64,000 nt of DNA from Flavobacterium sp. LC2016-01 (GCF_009711135.1 NZ_WMIC01000011.1:124001-188000), one strand, 5' to 3'; counted from the stretch's first letter, positions 50,995 to 63,400 are shown. A program made the numbers and translations. The notes: generated from the sequence alone by a model not told the origin.

Positions 50995-52469
50995 TTCAGA
51001 AAACTACGCTATCTGTAATCCGTTTTATTCTTTTTTTTAGTATTTTTTTATGTACTAAAACAAATAGCTATGCCCAGACAATAGTCCCACAACAGCTTGG
51101 TTATCCAAGAATTTGTGCTGGACTTATTGTCGATGGCAAACCTTTTAATGAATATAACGCGACCTTTAGCTATGTTGATTTTCCTGCTGGAACTACTTTT
51201 GAAGTACAGCTTTCAGATGATTTAGGAAATTTTACAACTCCAACTGCTACCACAAAAATTTCATTTGTTGACAATCCTGCTTTACAGCAGCAGACTATAA
51301 AATTTGCAGTCCCAACAAGTTTAAAGGGTTCAAATACTTATAGTATGCGAATAATAAGCAGCACAAACAAAACTAGTTTGAGTTTTAAAAACTCGCAGGG
51401 TGTAACTAGTTTTCCTATTTATTACAGAACGTTTGTCGAAACGTTTTTTATTAATGATAAATTGGCATCAGCAACATATTGTTCAGGAGGAAGTTTAAGT
51501 CTAAGCATTTATAATCCAACTCCGGCTGATATTCCATCTTCACCAGCAAATTACCCAAATCTTAAATACAAATGGTTTAAAGATGATGTTGCAATTGCAG
51601 GACAAAGCGGTAAAACGTTATTAGTAAATGCACCAGGTGTTTATTATGCACAAATCGATTATGGAGGCTGTAATGACGAGAACTTTAGTTCTAACAGAGT
51701 TACGGTTACTTCGGCTGCATCTGGATCATCAGTTACAGTAGATTCAAGCTTAGGAAATCCTTTTTGTTCTAGCGGAACTGGTACTACTCTTACAGCAACT
51801 GCAGGAAACAAATATCAGTGGAAAAAAAATGGAGCTGTAATAACTGGCGCTACAAATCGCAGTTATACTACAAATGAAGCCGCAGTTTATACCGTTGATG
51901 TTGACTTTGGCGGTTGTACTGCAACCGGAACAATCGACCTTAAAGGAAATAACTTCACTGCTTCGTTAAATGTTCCTGCAACGAATGTTATTTCACCAAG
52001 TGAAACATTGAGCGTTACAGTTACTACAAATGCCGTTAATCCAACTTTTCAGTGGTATTTAGGAAGCACTGTTATTGCAGGCGCTACAAGTAATACTTAT
52101 TTGGTTGCTGCACGCGGGAATTATAAAGTAAAAGTTAGCCAGTCATCAGGATGTACAGTTGAACAAGAATTGCCATTTACGGTTTCTTATGATTCAACTC
52201 CTCCTACTGACATTCAAAAAATTGCTAATATTATTAGCTTAAGCAGTTATCCGTATGATGTTTGGGATATCCCAAGCGAGTACAAAAATGCTGAAACTAG
52301 TGTTAAAATAATTAGTTCAAACGGAGATATGGTTCTTGATGTTGTGAACTATCAAGGCGATTGGCCCCCGTCTGGATCAATAGATATTAAAAATGTAAAT
52401 CCAGTTTATTACTATGTCATTCAATCCGGGACAGGTGAAAGAAAAGGATCAATAACTGTGATAAAATAA
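50991..52469 (+). CDS. sprC: Gliding motility protein SprC-like
   Basis: 492 residues. A signal peptide (about 1-29, CTKTNSYAQ) is followed by beta-rich Ig-like modules with Y/KWKKNG or FQWYLG strands (about 190-400) and a C-terminal domain (about 410-492) ending in YYVIQSGTGERKGSITVIK, which fits a gliding-associated (type B) C-terminal domain. Assignment rests on this architecture, the 1-bp distance to sprD and the overall order upstream gene, sprC, sprD, sprB known from F. johnsoniae, where these genes form one operon and are needed for spreading. Established there, inferred here. Confidence 0.8.
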   Translation: MIQKTTLSVIRFILFFSIFLCTKTNSYAQTIVPQQLGYPRICAGLIVDGKPFNEYNATFSYVDFPAGTTFEVQLSDDLGNFTTPTATTKISFVDNPALQQQTIKFAVPTSLKGSNTYSMRIISSTNKTSLSFKNSQGVTSFPIYYRTFVETFFINDKLASATYCSGGSLSLSIYNPTPADIPSSPANYPNLKYKWFKDDVAIAGQSGKTLLVNAPGVYYAQIDYGGCNDENFSSNRVTVTSAASGSSVTVDSSLGNPFCSSGTGTTLTATAGNKYQWKKNGAVITGATNRSYTTNEAAVYTVDVDFGGCTATGTIDLKGNNFTASLNVPATNVISPSETLSVTVTTNAVNPTFQWYLGSTVIAGATSNTYLVAARGNYKVKVSQSSGCTVEQELPFTVSYDSTPPTDIQKIANIISLSSYPYDVWDIPSEYKNAETSVKIISSNGDMVLDVVNYQGDWPPSGSIDIKNVNPVYYYVIQSGTGERKGSITVIK

Positions 52470-52470
52470 G

Positions 52471-55400
52471 ATGAAGAAAATCCTACTATTCATAACTTTA
52501 TTTTACGGTTTTTCAAATTTACTCTATGCTCAAGATACAAAGTCTGAGGATGGAGTTGTTTCGTTTTCCTTACCCATCAGAAATTCTTTAAAGTTTAATA
52601 GATACTTAATTAACCCAACATTCAGTTTTGTACGTGAATCAAACCCTTATGTGAGCTTTTATAACAAAAGACAATGGGTTCAGTTTGATGATGCACCAAA
52701 TACTTATTTATTTGGCTATTCTGGACGTTTCAGAGAAAATGAGGCTTTTGCTTTTGGATTATTCCAGCAAAATTACGGTGTGTTTACAGTATTTGGAGGA
52801 GTAGCCAATTTTGCCCATAATATCGTTTTGCAAGAAGACAGCAATTTGACATTTGGTCTTAACGTTGGTGCTTACCAAAGCGGTTTAAACAAAGGTAAAA
52901 TTGTTTCAAACGATTCAAATCTTCCAATAGATAATATACCTTCAAATACTTTGCTTACGGTAAATCCTGGTATTAACTACGGAACAGCGTTTCTTGATTT
53001 TGGTTTATCGATCAACAATTTAGTGCTTTACAATTTTGGTTCTGGAATGGTTAAAGACGATCCAGAAAGAGCAATCGAGTTGCATGGAATGTACACGGGT
53101 TATATTGACAGTTATGGATTTTTTGACAGAAGCAAATTTTCTGGAATAGTAAAAACAGAAATTAAAAAAGACAAAACAGTTTTATCTGGTCTTGCCATGA
53201 TTACAATTCCACAGGGAGTTTGGGCACAGGCTGGTTACAATACGTTATACGGAGTTTCAGCAGGTTTAGGTGTTAATATTTCACCAAGTATTGCAATCGA
53301 ATATAACTACGAAAGAGGTTTTGGCAACTTTACAAATTTGGGTGGTTCTCACGAATTTGCAATTGCCTATAAATTCAAAAGCAGAAATTATTATTACGGT
53401 GATGATGATGAAGGTTCTCTTATCGATCCTTCGAAGCCAAAACCTGTAATGGCTAAGAAAACAACAACTGCTCCAGTGACAAGAGTAGATGGTGCAGAAA
53501 AAGCAAGATTAGCTGCCGAAGCAAAAGCCACTGCTGATGCCGAAGCGAAACAAGCAAGACTTGCCGCTTCAGAAAAAGTGAAGGCTGACGCCGAAGCTGT
53601 AGCGAAAGCAAAATTAGAAGCAGATAATAAAGCTAAGGCAGACGCCGAAGCCTTGAAAATAAAAATTGCCGCAGATGCAAAAGCAAAAGCTGATGCCGCG
53701 GCGGCTGCAAGAGCACAAACTGCAACTGCAAACAGATCGGTTGCTGCGACGCAAAAAACACAAGCTCAGTTGGCTGCAGATAAAGTGAGAGCAGATGCTG
53801 AGGAACGCAGATTAAAATTAGCGGCAGATAATAAAGCTAGAGTAGATGCTGCTGCTGCGGCAAGAGCTCAAGCTGCTGCAAACAAACCTGGAGCAGTAGC
53901 AGCAAAAACGCCACAACAGTTAGCTGCTGATAAAGCGAAGGCAGATGCCGAGGCAATGAAATTAAAACTGGCTGCAGATGCGAAAGCAAAAGCGGATGCT
54001 GAAGCTGCAAAAGCTAAAACAGATGCTGCACCACAAAAAACACCAGCGCAATTAGCTGCTGATAAAGCAAAAGTTGATGCAGAAACAGCTGCAAAAGCAA
54101 AACTTGCAGCAGATGCAAAAGCGAAAGCTGATGCTGAAGCATTAAAAATTAAGTTAGCTGCAGACGCAAAAGCTAAAGCGGATGCTGCTGAAGTGAAGAG
54201 AAAAGCAGATGCAAAAGCAAAAGCAGAAGCTGCCGACTTACAGTCAATTTTAGCTGCAGATGCGAAAGCGAAAGCTGATTCTGATGCATATCAAGCAAGA
54301 TTAGCTGCAGAAACAAAAGCAAAAGCGGCTTCAGAAGCTAAAACGAAAGCTACAATCGACGCTGCAAACAGAGCGAAAGCTGCTGCAGCTGTGAAAGAAA
54401 AAGCTGCCGCAGATGCTGCCCTAAAAGAAAAATTAGCTGCAGATGCAAAAGCGAAAGCCGATGCAGAAGCAAGACAAGCATTAATTGCTGCTGAAGCAAA
54501 AGCAAAAGCTGATGCAGAAGCATTGAAGATAAAACAAGCTGCTGATGCAAAAGCAAAAGTAGAAGAGGATGCAAGACAAGCACAATTAGCTGCCGATGCA
54601 AAAGCGAAAGCTGATGCAGAAGCAATTCAGGCTAAATTAGCTGCTGACGCTAAAGCAAAAGCTGACGCAGAGGCATTACAAATAAAATTAGCTGCAGATG
54701 CAAAAGCAAAAGCTGATGCAGAAGCACTTCAGGCAAAACTTGCAGCTGACGCAAAAGCGAAGGCTGATATGGAAGCATTACAGGCAAAATTAATTGCTGA
54801 TGCAAGAGTTAAAGCAGATGCAGAAGCAACGGCAAAAGCCAAAGCAGACGCTGAAGCAAAAAAATTACAAGAAGCTGAAGAAGCACGCCAGGCAAAATTA
54901 GCTGCAGATGCAAAAGCAAAAGCCGATGCAGAAGCTCTTAAAGTTAAACAAGCTGCCGCCGACGCTAAAGCAAAAGCAGATGAGGAAGCGCGTCAGGCAA
55001 AATTAGCTGCAGATGCAAAAGCAAAAGCTGACGCAGAAGCACTTCAAGCTAAACTTGTTGCAGATGCAAAAGCAAAAGCGGATGCAGAAGCACTTCAAGC
55101 AAAACTTGCAGCAGATGCAAAAGCAAAAGCGGATGCCGAAGCACTAAAAGTAAAACAAGCTGCTGAAGAAAAAGCGAAGATTGAAGAAGAAGCTCGTCAG
55201 GCAAAACTTGCAGCAGATGCAAAAGCAAAAGCCGATGCTGAAGCGTTGCAAGCAAAATTAGCTGCTGATGCAAAAGCGAAAGCAGATATGGAAGCATTAC
55301 AGGCGCAATTAATTGCAGATGCGAAAGTAAAAGCGGATGCTGAAGCAACTGCAAAAGCAAAAGCTGAAGCCGAAGCAAAAAAATTACAGGAAGCGGAAGA

Positions 55401-57312
55401 AGCTCGTTTAGCAAAATTAGAAGCAGATAATAAAGCGAAAGCCGATGCAGAAGCATTGAAAGCAAAACTTGCAGCTGACGCCAAAGCAAAAGCTGATGCA
55501 GAAGCATTACAAGCGAAACAAGCAGCAGATGCAAAAGCGAAAGCAGATGAAGAAGCACGTCAGGCAAAATTAGCCGCTGACGCAAAAGCGAAAGCCGATG
55601 CAGAAGCATTACAAGCAAAACTTGCAGCTGATGCAAAAGCCAAAGCGGATGCAGAAGCATTACAAGCAAAATTAGCTGCTGACGCAAAAGCAAAAGCTGA
55701 TGCAGAAGCATTAAAAGTTAAACTTGCCGCCGACGCCAAAGCGAAAGCCGATGCAGAAGCATTACAAGCAAAATTAGCAGCTGATGCAAAAGCGAAAGCC
55801 GATGCAGAAGCGTTACAAGCAAAATTAGCTGCTGATGCAAAAGCAAAAGCAGATGCAGAAGCATTAAAAGTTAAACTTGCAGCTGACGCAAAAGCGAAAG
55901 CCGATGCAGAAGCATTACAAGCAAAATTAGCAGCCGATGCAAAAGCGAAAGCCGATGCAGAAGCGTTACAAGCAAAATTAGCTGCTGACGCAAAAGCAAA
56001 AGCCGATGCAGAAGCATTAAAAGTTAAACTTGCCGCCGACGCCAAAGCGAAAGCCGATGCAGAAGCATTACAAGCAAAACAAGCGGCAGATGCAAAAGCG
56101 AAAGCAGATGAAGAAGCACGTCAGGCAAAATTAGCTGCAGACGCAAAAGCAAAAGCCGATGCAGAAGCATTAAAAGTTAAACTTGCAGCCGACGCCAAAG
56201 CAAAAGCTGATGCAGAAGCACTACAAGCAAAATTAGCCGCCGATGCTAAAGCAAAAGCCGATGCAGAAGCGTTACAAGCAAAATTAGCTGCCGATGCAAA
56301 AGCGAAAGCAGATGCAGAAGCATTACAAGCTAAACTTGCTGCTGATGCAAAAGCTAAAGCGGACGCAGAAGCATTACTGGCTAAACAAGCTGAAGAAGCA
56401 GAATTGGCGAAATTGGCTGCAGCAAAAGCAGCAGCTGCTCAAAAAGATGAAACAGCAAAAGCTATTGATGTTTTAACAGAATCTCTAGACGCTTCTACTA
56501 AAAATCAAAGTGATTTGTTAGCTCAGTTTAATGCAACAGTTGCAAACAAACAAAAAGATTTGAATGACTTAAGAGAAGAAAATGATTTAAGTGAAAAAGG
56601 AATCTATAGAGAACCTAAACCATTCAAAAGTGTTGCGGCAGAAAACAGTCAGTTAGAAGCTTTAAAAGTAAATATTGCAGAAGCTAACAGACTTCAAAAA
56701 AATGAGATTGACAAGCTGACGAATTTATATAACGAAAGACTTAAAAAAGTTCCGAATAAAAATGACGCTTTAAATAGAGCTTATCTAGAAAAGATAAATC
56801 AGTTAAAAGCAGCACAATTAAAAATGGAAACAGACAGTGCAGCATTATTGGCCAATTTAGAGCGTATTAAAGCTGAAACTGAAATTGAGAAAAAACGTAG
56901 AATCAAACGTGCGGCTTATGAAAATGATCAAGGAAGATATAACCAAGATCTAGCAGCGCTTAAGCGAATTAAGGAAACTACTAAAGTAAGCAGTACACCT
57001 TTAACAGCAAGTGATTTTGATTTTGGTGAAGACCAGTCAAATATGCAGATCATCAAGAATATTAAAAATTCTGAAAGTGGTTATTACATGATTGTTGCAG
57101 TTCACAGCAGTGTTGAAAAGAGAGATGAATTCCTGACTAAAGCAGTTGCTGCAGGACGTACAGATATTAATTTCTTCTATAATATAGCAACAAGTAAGTA
57201 TTACATCTATTACGAGAAATATGAAGGTTTACAAGAGGCGACTAAAGCATTAGAAGCAAAAGGGAATAAACCTTACAATGGAAAAATGGCCATCGTAAAA
57301 GTTGAGAATTAA
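52471..57312 (+). CDS. sprD: Gliding motility protein SprD-like: PorP/SprF domain, giant helical repeat, SPOR-like end
   Basis: 1613 residues. Signal peptide MKKILLFITLFYGFSNLLYAQ (21 residues) then a PorP/SprF-type outer-membrane barrel domain (about 28-310, beginning LKFNRYLINPTFSFV, with YNKRQWVQFDDAP). Residues about 346-1313 are repeats of roughly 17 residues built on AKLAADAKAKADAEALQ, a TolA-like alanine/lysine-rich helix. The end (about 1320-1613) is coiled coil and a final SPOR-like domain (YYMIVAVHSSVEKRDEFLTK). It starts 1 bp after sprC and precedes sprB. It would anchor in the outer membrane and span the periplasm. Confidence 0.88.
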   Translation: MKKILLFITLFYGFSNLLYAQDTKSEDGVVSFSLPIRNSLKFNRYLINPTFSFVRESNPYVSFYNKRQWVQFDDAPNTYLFGYSGRFRENEAFAFGLFQQNYGVFTVFGGVANFAHNIVLQEDSNLTFGLNVGAYQSGLNKGKIVSNDSNLPIDNIPSNTLLTVNPGINYGTAFLDFGLSINNLVLYNFGSGMVKDDPERAIELHGMYTGYIDSYGFFDRSKFSGIVKTEIKKDKTVLSGLAMITIPQGVWAQAGYNTLYGVSAGLGVNISPSIAIEYNYERGFGNFTNLGGSHEFAIAYKFKSRNYYYGDDDEGSLIDPSKPKPVMAKKTTTAPVTRVDGAEKARLAAEAKATADAEAKQARLAASEKVKADAEAVAKAKLEADNKAKADAEALKIKIAADAKAKADAAAAARAQTATANRSVAATQKTQAQLAADKVRADAEERRLKLAADNKARVDAAAAARAQAAANKPGAVAAKTPQQLAADKAKADAEAMKLKLAADAKAKADAEAAKAKTDAAPQKTPAQLAADKAKVDAETAAKAKLAADAKAKADAEALKIKLAADAKAKADAAEVKRKADAKAKAEAADLQSILAADAKAKADSDAYQARLAAETKAKAASEAKTKATIDAANRAKAAAAVKEKAAADAALKEKLAADAKAKADAEARQALIAAEAKAKADAEALKIKQAADAKAKVEEDARQAQLAADAKAKADAEAIQAKLAADAKAKADAEALQIKLAADAKAKADAEALQAKLAADAKAKADMEALQAKLIADARVKADAEATAKAKADAEAKKLQEAEEARQAKLAADAKAKADAEALKVKQAAADAKAKADEEARQAKLAADAKAKADAEALQAKLVADAKAKADAEALQAKLAADAKAKADAEALKVKQAAEEKAKIEEEARQAKLAADAKAKADAEALQAKLAADAKAKADMEALQAQLIADAKVKADAEATAKAKAEAEAKKLQEAEEARLAKLEADNKAKADAEALKAKLAADAKAKADAEALQAKQAADAKAKADEEARQAKLAADAKAKADAEALQAKLAADAKAKADAEALQAKLAADAKAKADAEALKVKLAADAKAKADAEALQAKLAADAKAKADAEALQAKLAADAKAKADAEALKVKLAADAKAKADAEALQAKLAADAKAKADAEALQAKLAADAKAKADAEALKVKLAADAKAKADAEALQAKQAADAKAKADEEARQAKLAADAKAKADAEALKVKLAADAKAKADAEALQAKLAADAKAKADAEALQAKLAADAKAKADAEALQAKLAADAKAKADAEALLAKQAEEAELAKLAAAKAAAAQKDETAKAIDVLTESLDASTKNQSDLLAQFNATVANKQKDLNDLREENDLSEKGIYREPKPFKSVAAENSQLEALKVNIAEANRLQKNEIDKLTNLYNERLKKVPNKNDALNRAYLEKINQLKAAQLKMETDSAALLANLERIKAETEIEKKRRIKRAAYENDQGRYNQDLAALKRIKETTKVSSTPLTASDFDFGEDQSNMQIIKNIKNSESGYYMIVAVHSSVEKRDEFLTKAVAAGRTDINFFYNIATSKYYIYYEKYEGLQEATKALEAKGNKPYNGKMAIVKVEN
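53506..56410 (+). repeat. 51-bp tandem repeat array inside sprD
   Basis: About 57 units of 51 bp encode a 17-residue alanine/lysine/glutamate-rich helix. From about 55.6 to 56.3 kb a higher-order unit of three 51-bp units repeats: the variant word GCATTAAAAGTTAAACTTGC starts at 55708, 55861, 56014 and 56167, exactly 153 bases apart each time. Reverse-strand frames also stay open here and are artefacts of the repeat. Confidence 0.92.
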
Positions 57313-57331
57313 TAATAGATAATAAATACTA

Positions 57332-57354
57332 AGCACCTTAAAAAATAAGGTGCT
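57332..57354 (+). promoter_or_regulatory. Hairpin between sprD and sprB
   Basis: AGCACCTTA (57332-57340) pairs with TAAGGTGCT (57346-57354) around five A. There is no T run after it, so it is not a standard terminator; it may stabilise the upstream message or limit read-through into sprB. Confidence 0.6.
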
Positions 57355-57438
57355 CATCAAAATAAATATTTTAAAGCGGCAAAAAATTAATCACTAATGC
57401 CCCTTAGAGATTGAATGAATGCCAAAAAATTAAATACC

Positions 57439-60400
57439 ATGAAAAAACCTACTATCTTAAAAATTGCAATTTTGCTTCTGTTGTTTTTACAAGCAGATAT
57501 AGTATTTTCTCAAAAATACACTGATTTTGTAAGAGTGTACAATACTCAGCTTAAGGGTGATATTATTAACATTGGAAATAATATACTTAACAGAGGTACT
57601 AAGAAATCTGATGGTACTTATAGTGTAAGTCCTAACACACCTTTTAGTGGTACTACTAGTAATGATACCAATGGTAATTTTGATATGTACTATGTCAATG
57701 TTGACCCAATTCCTAATTCAAAAGTAGTATTCAGTTCGAGTAGTGCAACTCTTACAGTACCAAATAATAATGCTCCAGCTGCTCCTTGTTATAAGGTTGC
57801 TTATGCTGCTTTGTATTGGTCAGGTATTTTAAGATCACCAGCAGATAGAACAACAATTAAAAATGTAAAAATTAAGGTTCCTAATACTGCTAATAGTAAT
57901 TATCAGGATGTAACAGGAACTGTTATTTGGGATATTAAAAATAATGCTGATGGTATTGCTGATTCTGGAGGAAACAAAACACAAGCTTATGCCTGTTATG
58001 CTGAAATTACTTCTTTATTAAATTCTACTAACGCAAATGGACTTTATACCGTAGCCAATGTACAAGCTACCGAAGGTGTAAAGAATACTAATGGTTCAAC
58101 TGGTTTGGCTGCTGGATGGTCTCTTTTTGTTGTTTATGAGGATAATTCATTACCGACCAAGTCAGTTTCTACTTTTAATGGATTTTTTGGGATAGGTAGT
58201 AATGCATTACCTGTTACTACAAAAGTTAGTGGTTTTACAACTCCAGACCTAGGTGATGTTAATGCAAGAGTTGCTTTTTCAGCTCTTGAAGGAGATCAAA
58301 ACTATTCAGGTGATTACCTTTATATTAACGGTCTGCCTATTGTAACAACTCCGAGTACGGTGAGACCTACAAATAATTTCTTTAAGAGTTCGATAACAAC
58401 TTCAACGGGTGTATTTACAGATAGAAATCCTAATGGTACCAATACTTTAGGTTTTGATGCTGGAGTTCTTGATATTACGCCTCAAAGTGGAATTATTAAA
58501 AATAAAGCAACATCTGCAGATATTACCATAGGTACAAATGTGGATGTTTATATCAATTATTTTTTGGCTTTTTCAGTAGATGTTATTGCGCCTAATATTA
58601 AGTTGCTTAAAACTGTAGAAGATGCGGCAGATAAAGACGCTTCTAATGCAAATGTGACGTTGGGTCAAGAATTGAGATATACACTAAAATTTAAAAATGA
58701 AGGAAACGACAGTGCAACAGAATTTACGATAACAGATCAGTTGCCGGTTAATACAAATTTTAGTTTTCCAGCTGATATTTTTAAGTTGCCTACTGGAATG
58801 ACAGTAGCAAACAATGTAACCTATAACGCTGCTACTAGAACGCTAGTATTCACAGTACCTAATTCTTTAGTAGAAAAATTTGATCCACAAGAGACAATTC
58901 GTTTCAAAGTTCATGTGGTAGACGATTGTGCTTCATTGACAGATGCTTGTAATAATATTATTAAAAACAGTGCAATGTCCAGCTATCGTGGTAATCCAGG
59001 TGCTGGTGGAGGAGGTAACGGAACTTTGTTTGGAGATAAAAGTTATGCCGATGCAAATTCTTGTAATGCTACGCCTCAGTCTACCAATTTCTTAGTTGGT
59101 TTAGATGCTTGTAAAAACAGGAAAGAAGAAATCTGTTTGTCTGAAATGGAAATTTCAGCATCTGGTGGATATGATAGTTACAAATGGGCAACAAGTTCAG
59201 CTTATAATCCAGTTTTAGGAACAAATCAAAAACTTAAAATTACAGGACCAGGAACATATTATGTATATAGTAAAAAGGCAGGCTGTCCTGATTTTGAAGA
59301 AATTATTACTGTAAAAGATGGAGGTGGAGTAAAAACCAATCCAATTATTACTTATGCAGATAATAAAGATGCAAGTGGTAATATTCCGGGATGTGATATT
59401 GATGGAAAACCGCTTCCTAAAATCTTCCTTTGTGGTGCCAATGATTCAAGACTTTTCAATCTGAATCTTCCATCGGCAACCATTGTTTGGGAGAAGACAA
59501 CCTGCGTTCGTCCGCCAGTTGCAGATTTATCTGAATTATGTGCTGATGAAAGAACAAGTTGTGTCTGGACTTCAGCTGGAGCAAATGGTTCTCTTTTTAC
59601 AGTTACTGATGCTGGTTATTATAGAGTAACTATCAGTTCAGGTGGCTGTGTGAACCGCTTTTACTTTAATGTATATAAAAGTGATGTTGCGATCAACGAA
59701 ACGCACAAAAATATTTTATGTACAACTCCAGGAAGCATTACAGTTGATAAACTTACAGGCTACGAATTTAGTTTGACTCATGTCCTTATTCCGGCAAGCA
59801 GTTCTACTACTACGGCTTGGGGAGACAATAATGTTTTTAGTATCACAACAGCAGGTAATTACGTTGTGAATTATAGACTAAAAAATGTAAACCCAACGTG
59901 TACTTATAAAACAGCTCAAATTATAATTGCTAAAGATGATTTTACTGCAGCAATTGATAATCTAACTGAAAACCCACTTTGTTTTGGAGATTTAGGAAGA
60001 CTTCAAGTAAGTGCTACCAGCGGATTTACAGGATACTATTATACACTTTATCAAGATGGTGTTGTAGTTCAGCAGTTAGGCCCGTTGCCGGATCGTACAC
60101 ATGCTTTTGAAGGTTTGACGCCAGGAAAAACATATTTAGTTGAAGTTTTCACTAAAAAGCCAGATCAGACGGTTGAATGTATTGCTAGTGTTAGCAAATT
60201 GATACCTAATCCTGCTGCTGCTTTAAGTGTGACATCTTCAGTTATAAAACCTCTTACAGCTTGCGCCGATGGACAATATAGAATTACGGCAAGTGGTGGT
60301 AAAGCTCCGTACGCATTTTTTGTCGACGGTTCAACAACAGAGTATGCATTAGATGAAAATGGTAATACTGACCTGAATTCAATAATATTAAATACTCCTA

Positions 60401-63400
60401 CTGCAAAAGAGTATACAATTTTAGTTCGTGATTCAAATCTTTGTACAACGACTTATAAATTTACAGTTGCGGCTAATCCTAAACCTGTATATACAATTAC
60501 TCCTTCTGTAATTAAATGTTATGGAGAAAAAGGTTCAATTACTGTAAATGTAACAAACCCAAATGGCTATACTTTAGAGTATAGTTTAGATGGGACTAAT
60601 TTTACTTCAAATCCGACATTCTTAGACTTAAAGGCAGGTACTTATAATGTTGTTGTCAGATATACATTATCAGGAACAACTTGTACAGATCCAGCTCAAG
60701 CTGTTACAATTTTACCTCCGGCAAATGCTTTAACTGCTTCTGGTGGTGTTGCTGAATTAGCAGGTTGTACACTTAGCGGTCAAGGTGGAAAATTAAGATT
60801 TACTAATGTAACAGGAGGAAAAACTCCTTATGAATATAGTTTTGATGGAGGAGGAAGCTGGCAGACTTCACCAGAGAAAGATGTTTTAAATGGTACTTAT
60901 ATACTAATTGTTAGAGATGCAGCAGGTTGTACATACCAGTTGCCTTATGATGTTATATTAGATCCAAAACCAGCAGATCCAAGAGTTGATTTAGCTCCTG
61001 TTGTATATAACTGTAATGGTACAGGTCAAACTACAGCAACAGTTACAAATCCTTCAAGTGGAAATTATTCATATGAATATTATTTAGACGGTGTTGCAAA
61101 TACACCAATTACAAATAATGTATTTAATAATATTTTATCAGGAAGCCATAAAATCAAAGTTGTATATAAATTAGAAGACGCTACAACGTATAGTAATTTA
61201 TTAAAAGAAGATTTTGGACATGGAGATCCTACAACAAGTCCAGGTATTGCAGCAGCTTATTGTTTTAATAATCAAGATGTAAATATCCATACATGTCCTA
61301 ATCCTACAAGATCGGTTGAAGATAATCAGTATTCTGTAGCAAGTTTCTTCTGGAGAGGAGATACAGCATGGTATCCATTTAAAGATCATACTTCAAATGG
61401 TGCAGTAGCTGACGGAAGATATTTATTAGTAAATATTGGTTCTGCAGCAGGAGATTATGGAATTCTTTATAGTAAACCAATTGCAGATGTTATCCCGAAT
61501 CAGCCTGTAAAAGTAGATTTGGCTGTTGCCAATTTATTAAATGCAGGTGTTAACGGTGCGGCTCCAATTGTTCGATTTGAGTTAGTAAATCCAGCTGGTG
61601 TTGTTGTTGCGAGAGTTGATACAGGAAAAATCGCTGAAGCAGCAAATGATCCAAACAGGACAAAATGGATTGAGATTCCAACAATCTCTTTGAACCCTGG
61701 AAATAATACTAACCTGACATTTGTTATTCGTTCAGGAAGTTTAGAATATAATGGAAACGATTTATTAATTGATGACATTTCGGTTTATCAATTACCTAAA
61801 TCATGTTTAGCTGAACAGGAAATACCTTTTGTAGTTGGAACAGATAAAGCATTTACTGTTTTAGATCCAACTATTCAAGATGTTGCTTGTAACGGAGGAA
61901 ATACAGGTTCTATTACTATTACTGCACAAAACTTTAACACAGCTACAGGTTTCTATTATTCTATTAATGGAGGAACATTGCAAAATGCTACAAGTTCTCC
62001 AGTAACAGTTGGCGGATTAACTGCAGGAGCTTACACTGTAGTTGTACAAAGTGATATTGCTGGAACTTGTTCAAAATCATTCAGCAAAACAATTGGTTCA
62101 CCAACTGCGGTAACAGTTACAGCAAGTGTTACAACACAGCCAACATGTACTTCAAAAGCGACAATTACGGCTGTTGCTTCTGGAGGAACAACACCTTATA
62201 AATATGAACTAAGAGCCGCAAACGGTACAACTGTTATCACTGCGTTTCAAGATTCAGGAGTTTTCACAGGACTGGTTACAGGAACTTATACTATTGTTGC
62301 AAAAGATTTAAGAGATTGTCCGTCTGCAGTTTCAACAGCTGTGATTGTTAATGATCCAACACCAGTAACTGCTAGTTTAGCAAGTTCATCAGATTTATGT
62401 TTTGATGCTGATAAAGCTACAATTGTAGTTACTGCATCTGGAACAGGAACTTTGACTTACAGTTTAGACGGTGCTGCAGCTGTGAATACAAATACGTTTA
62501 CAAATGTTGGTGTGGGAACACACAGTGTTTTAGTAACTGACAGCAATAACTGTACTTTCACAGTAACGGGTATTATTGTTGCGCCGGAATTAAAAGGTAG
62601 TGCAACAGTATCTGCTGGATTATCTTGTATTACTACAGGAGCAACTATTAAAGTTGATATCACTGGAGGTAAATCTACTTTTACTTATAAAGTTAAAGTT
62701 GGAACAGGTTCTTACGGATCAAGTGTTAACGTTACAGGAAGTACATTTAATTACCCAGCAGCAGGTGCAGGAGATTATACTTTCGAAATCACAGATTCTA
62801 ATAATCCAACAGCTTGTAAAGCATATGTTTCGATCACAGTTAACGCAATTACTAATCCAACCGTTAGTGCAACACCAGTGCAAGTAGCTTGTAATGGCGC
62901 ATCAACTGGTGAGGTAACATTAGCTGGTTCAGGCGGATCTTTAAGTTATACTTATAGTTTTAACAATAGTGCATTTACTACTACTACTACATATACAGGA
63001 TTAAAAGCGGGTATTTCTTATCCTTATCAAGTAAAAGACTCTAAAGGCTGTACATCAGCAATTGGAAATATTACATTAACAGAACCTACGGCAGTTGGCG
63101 GAACTATTTCTGCAACTGATATAAAATGTGCTGTTTCAGGAACTACTCCTGCTGTTGTTACAATTAGTGGAACTGGCGGTACAGGAGCTTACACATATAG
63201 TTTCAACGGAACTTCAAACTTTACAACAACAAATACATATTCAACAAGTACTGCTGGAGCTGTAACTGCTTATGTTAAAGACGCAAACGGATGTCAAGCT
63301 GGACCATTCAGTATAACTATTGGTACATTAGATCAAATTACAGGAATTAACTTAGTAGACAGCGGTTACGACTGTTCAACAACTCCTCCTGGTGGACATG

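Noticed and set aside
53506..56410. Long open frames on the minus strand through the sprD repeats (for example 55049-55711 and 55560-56045)
   Set aside because: They consist of leucine- or alanine/serine-rich periodic peptides produced by reading the 51-bp repeat backwards. The plus-strand frame explains the region fully.
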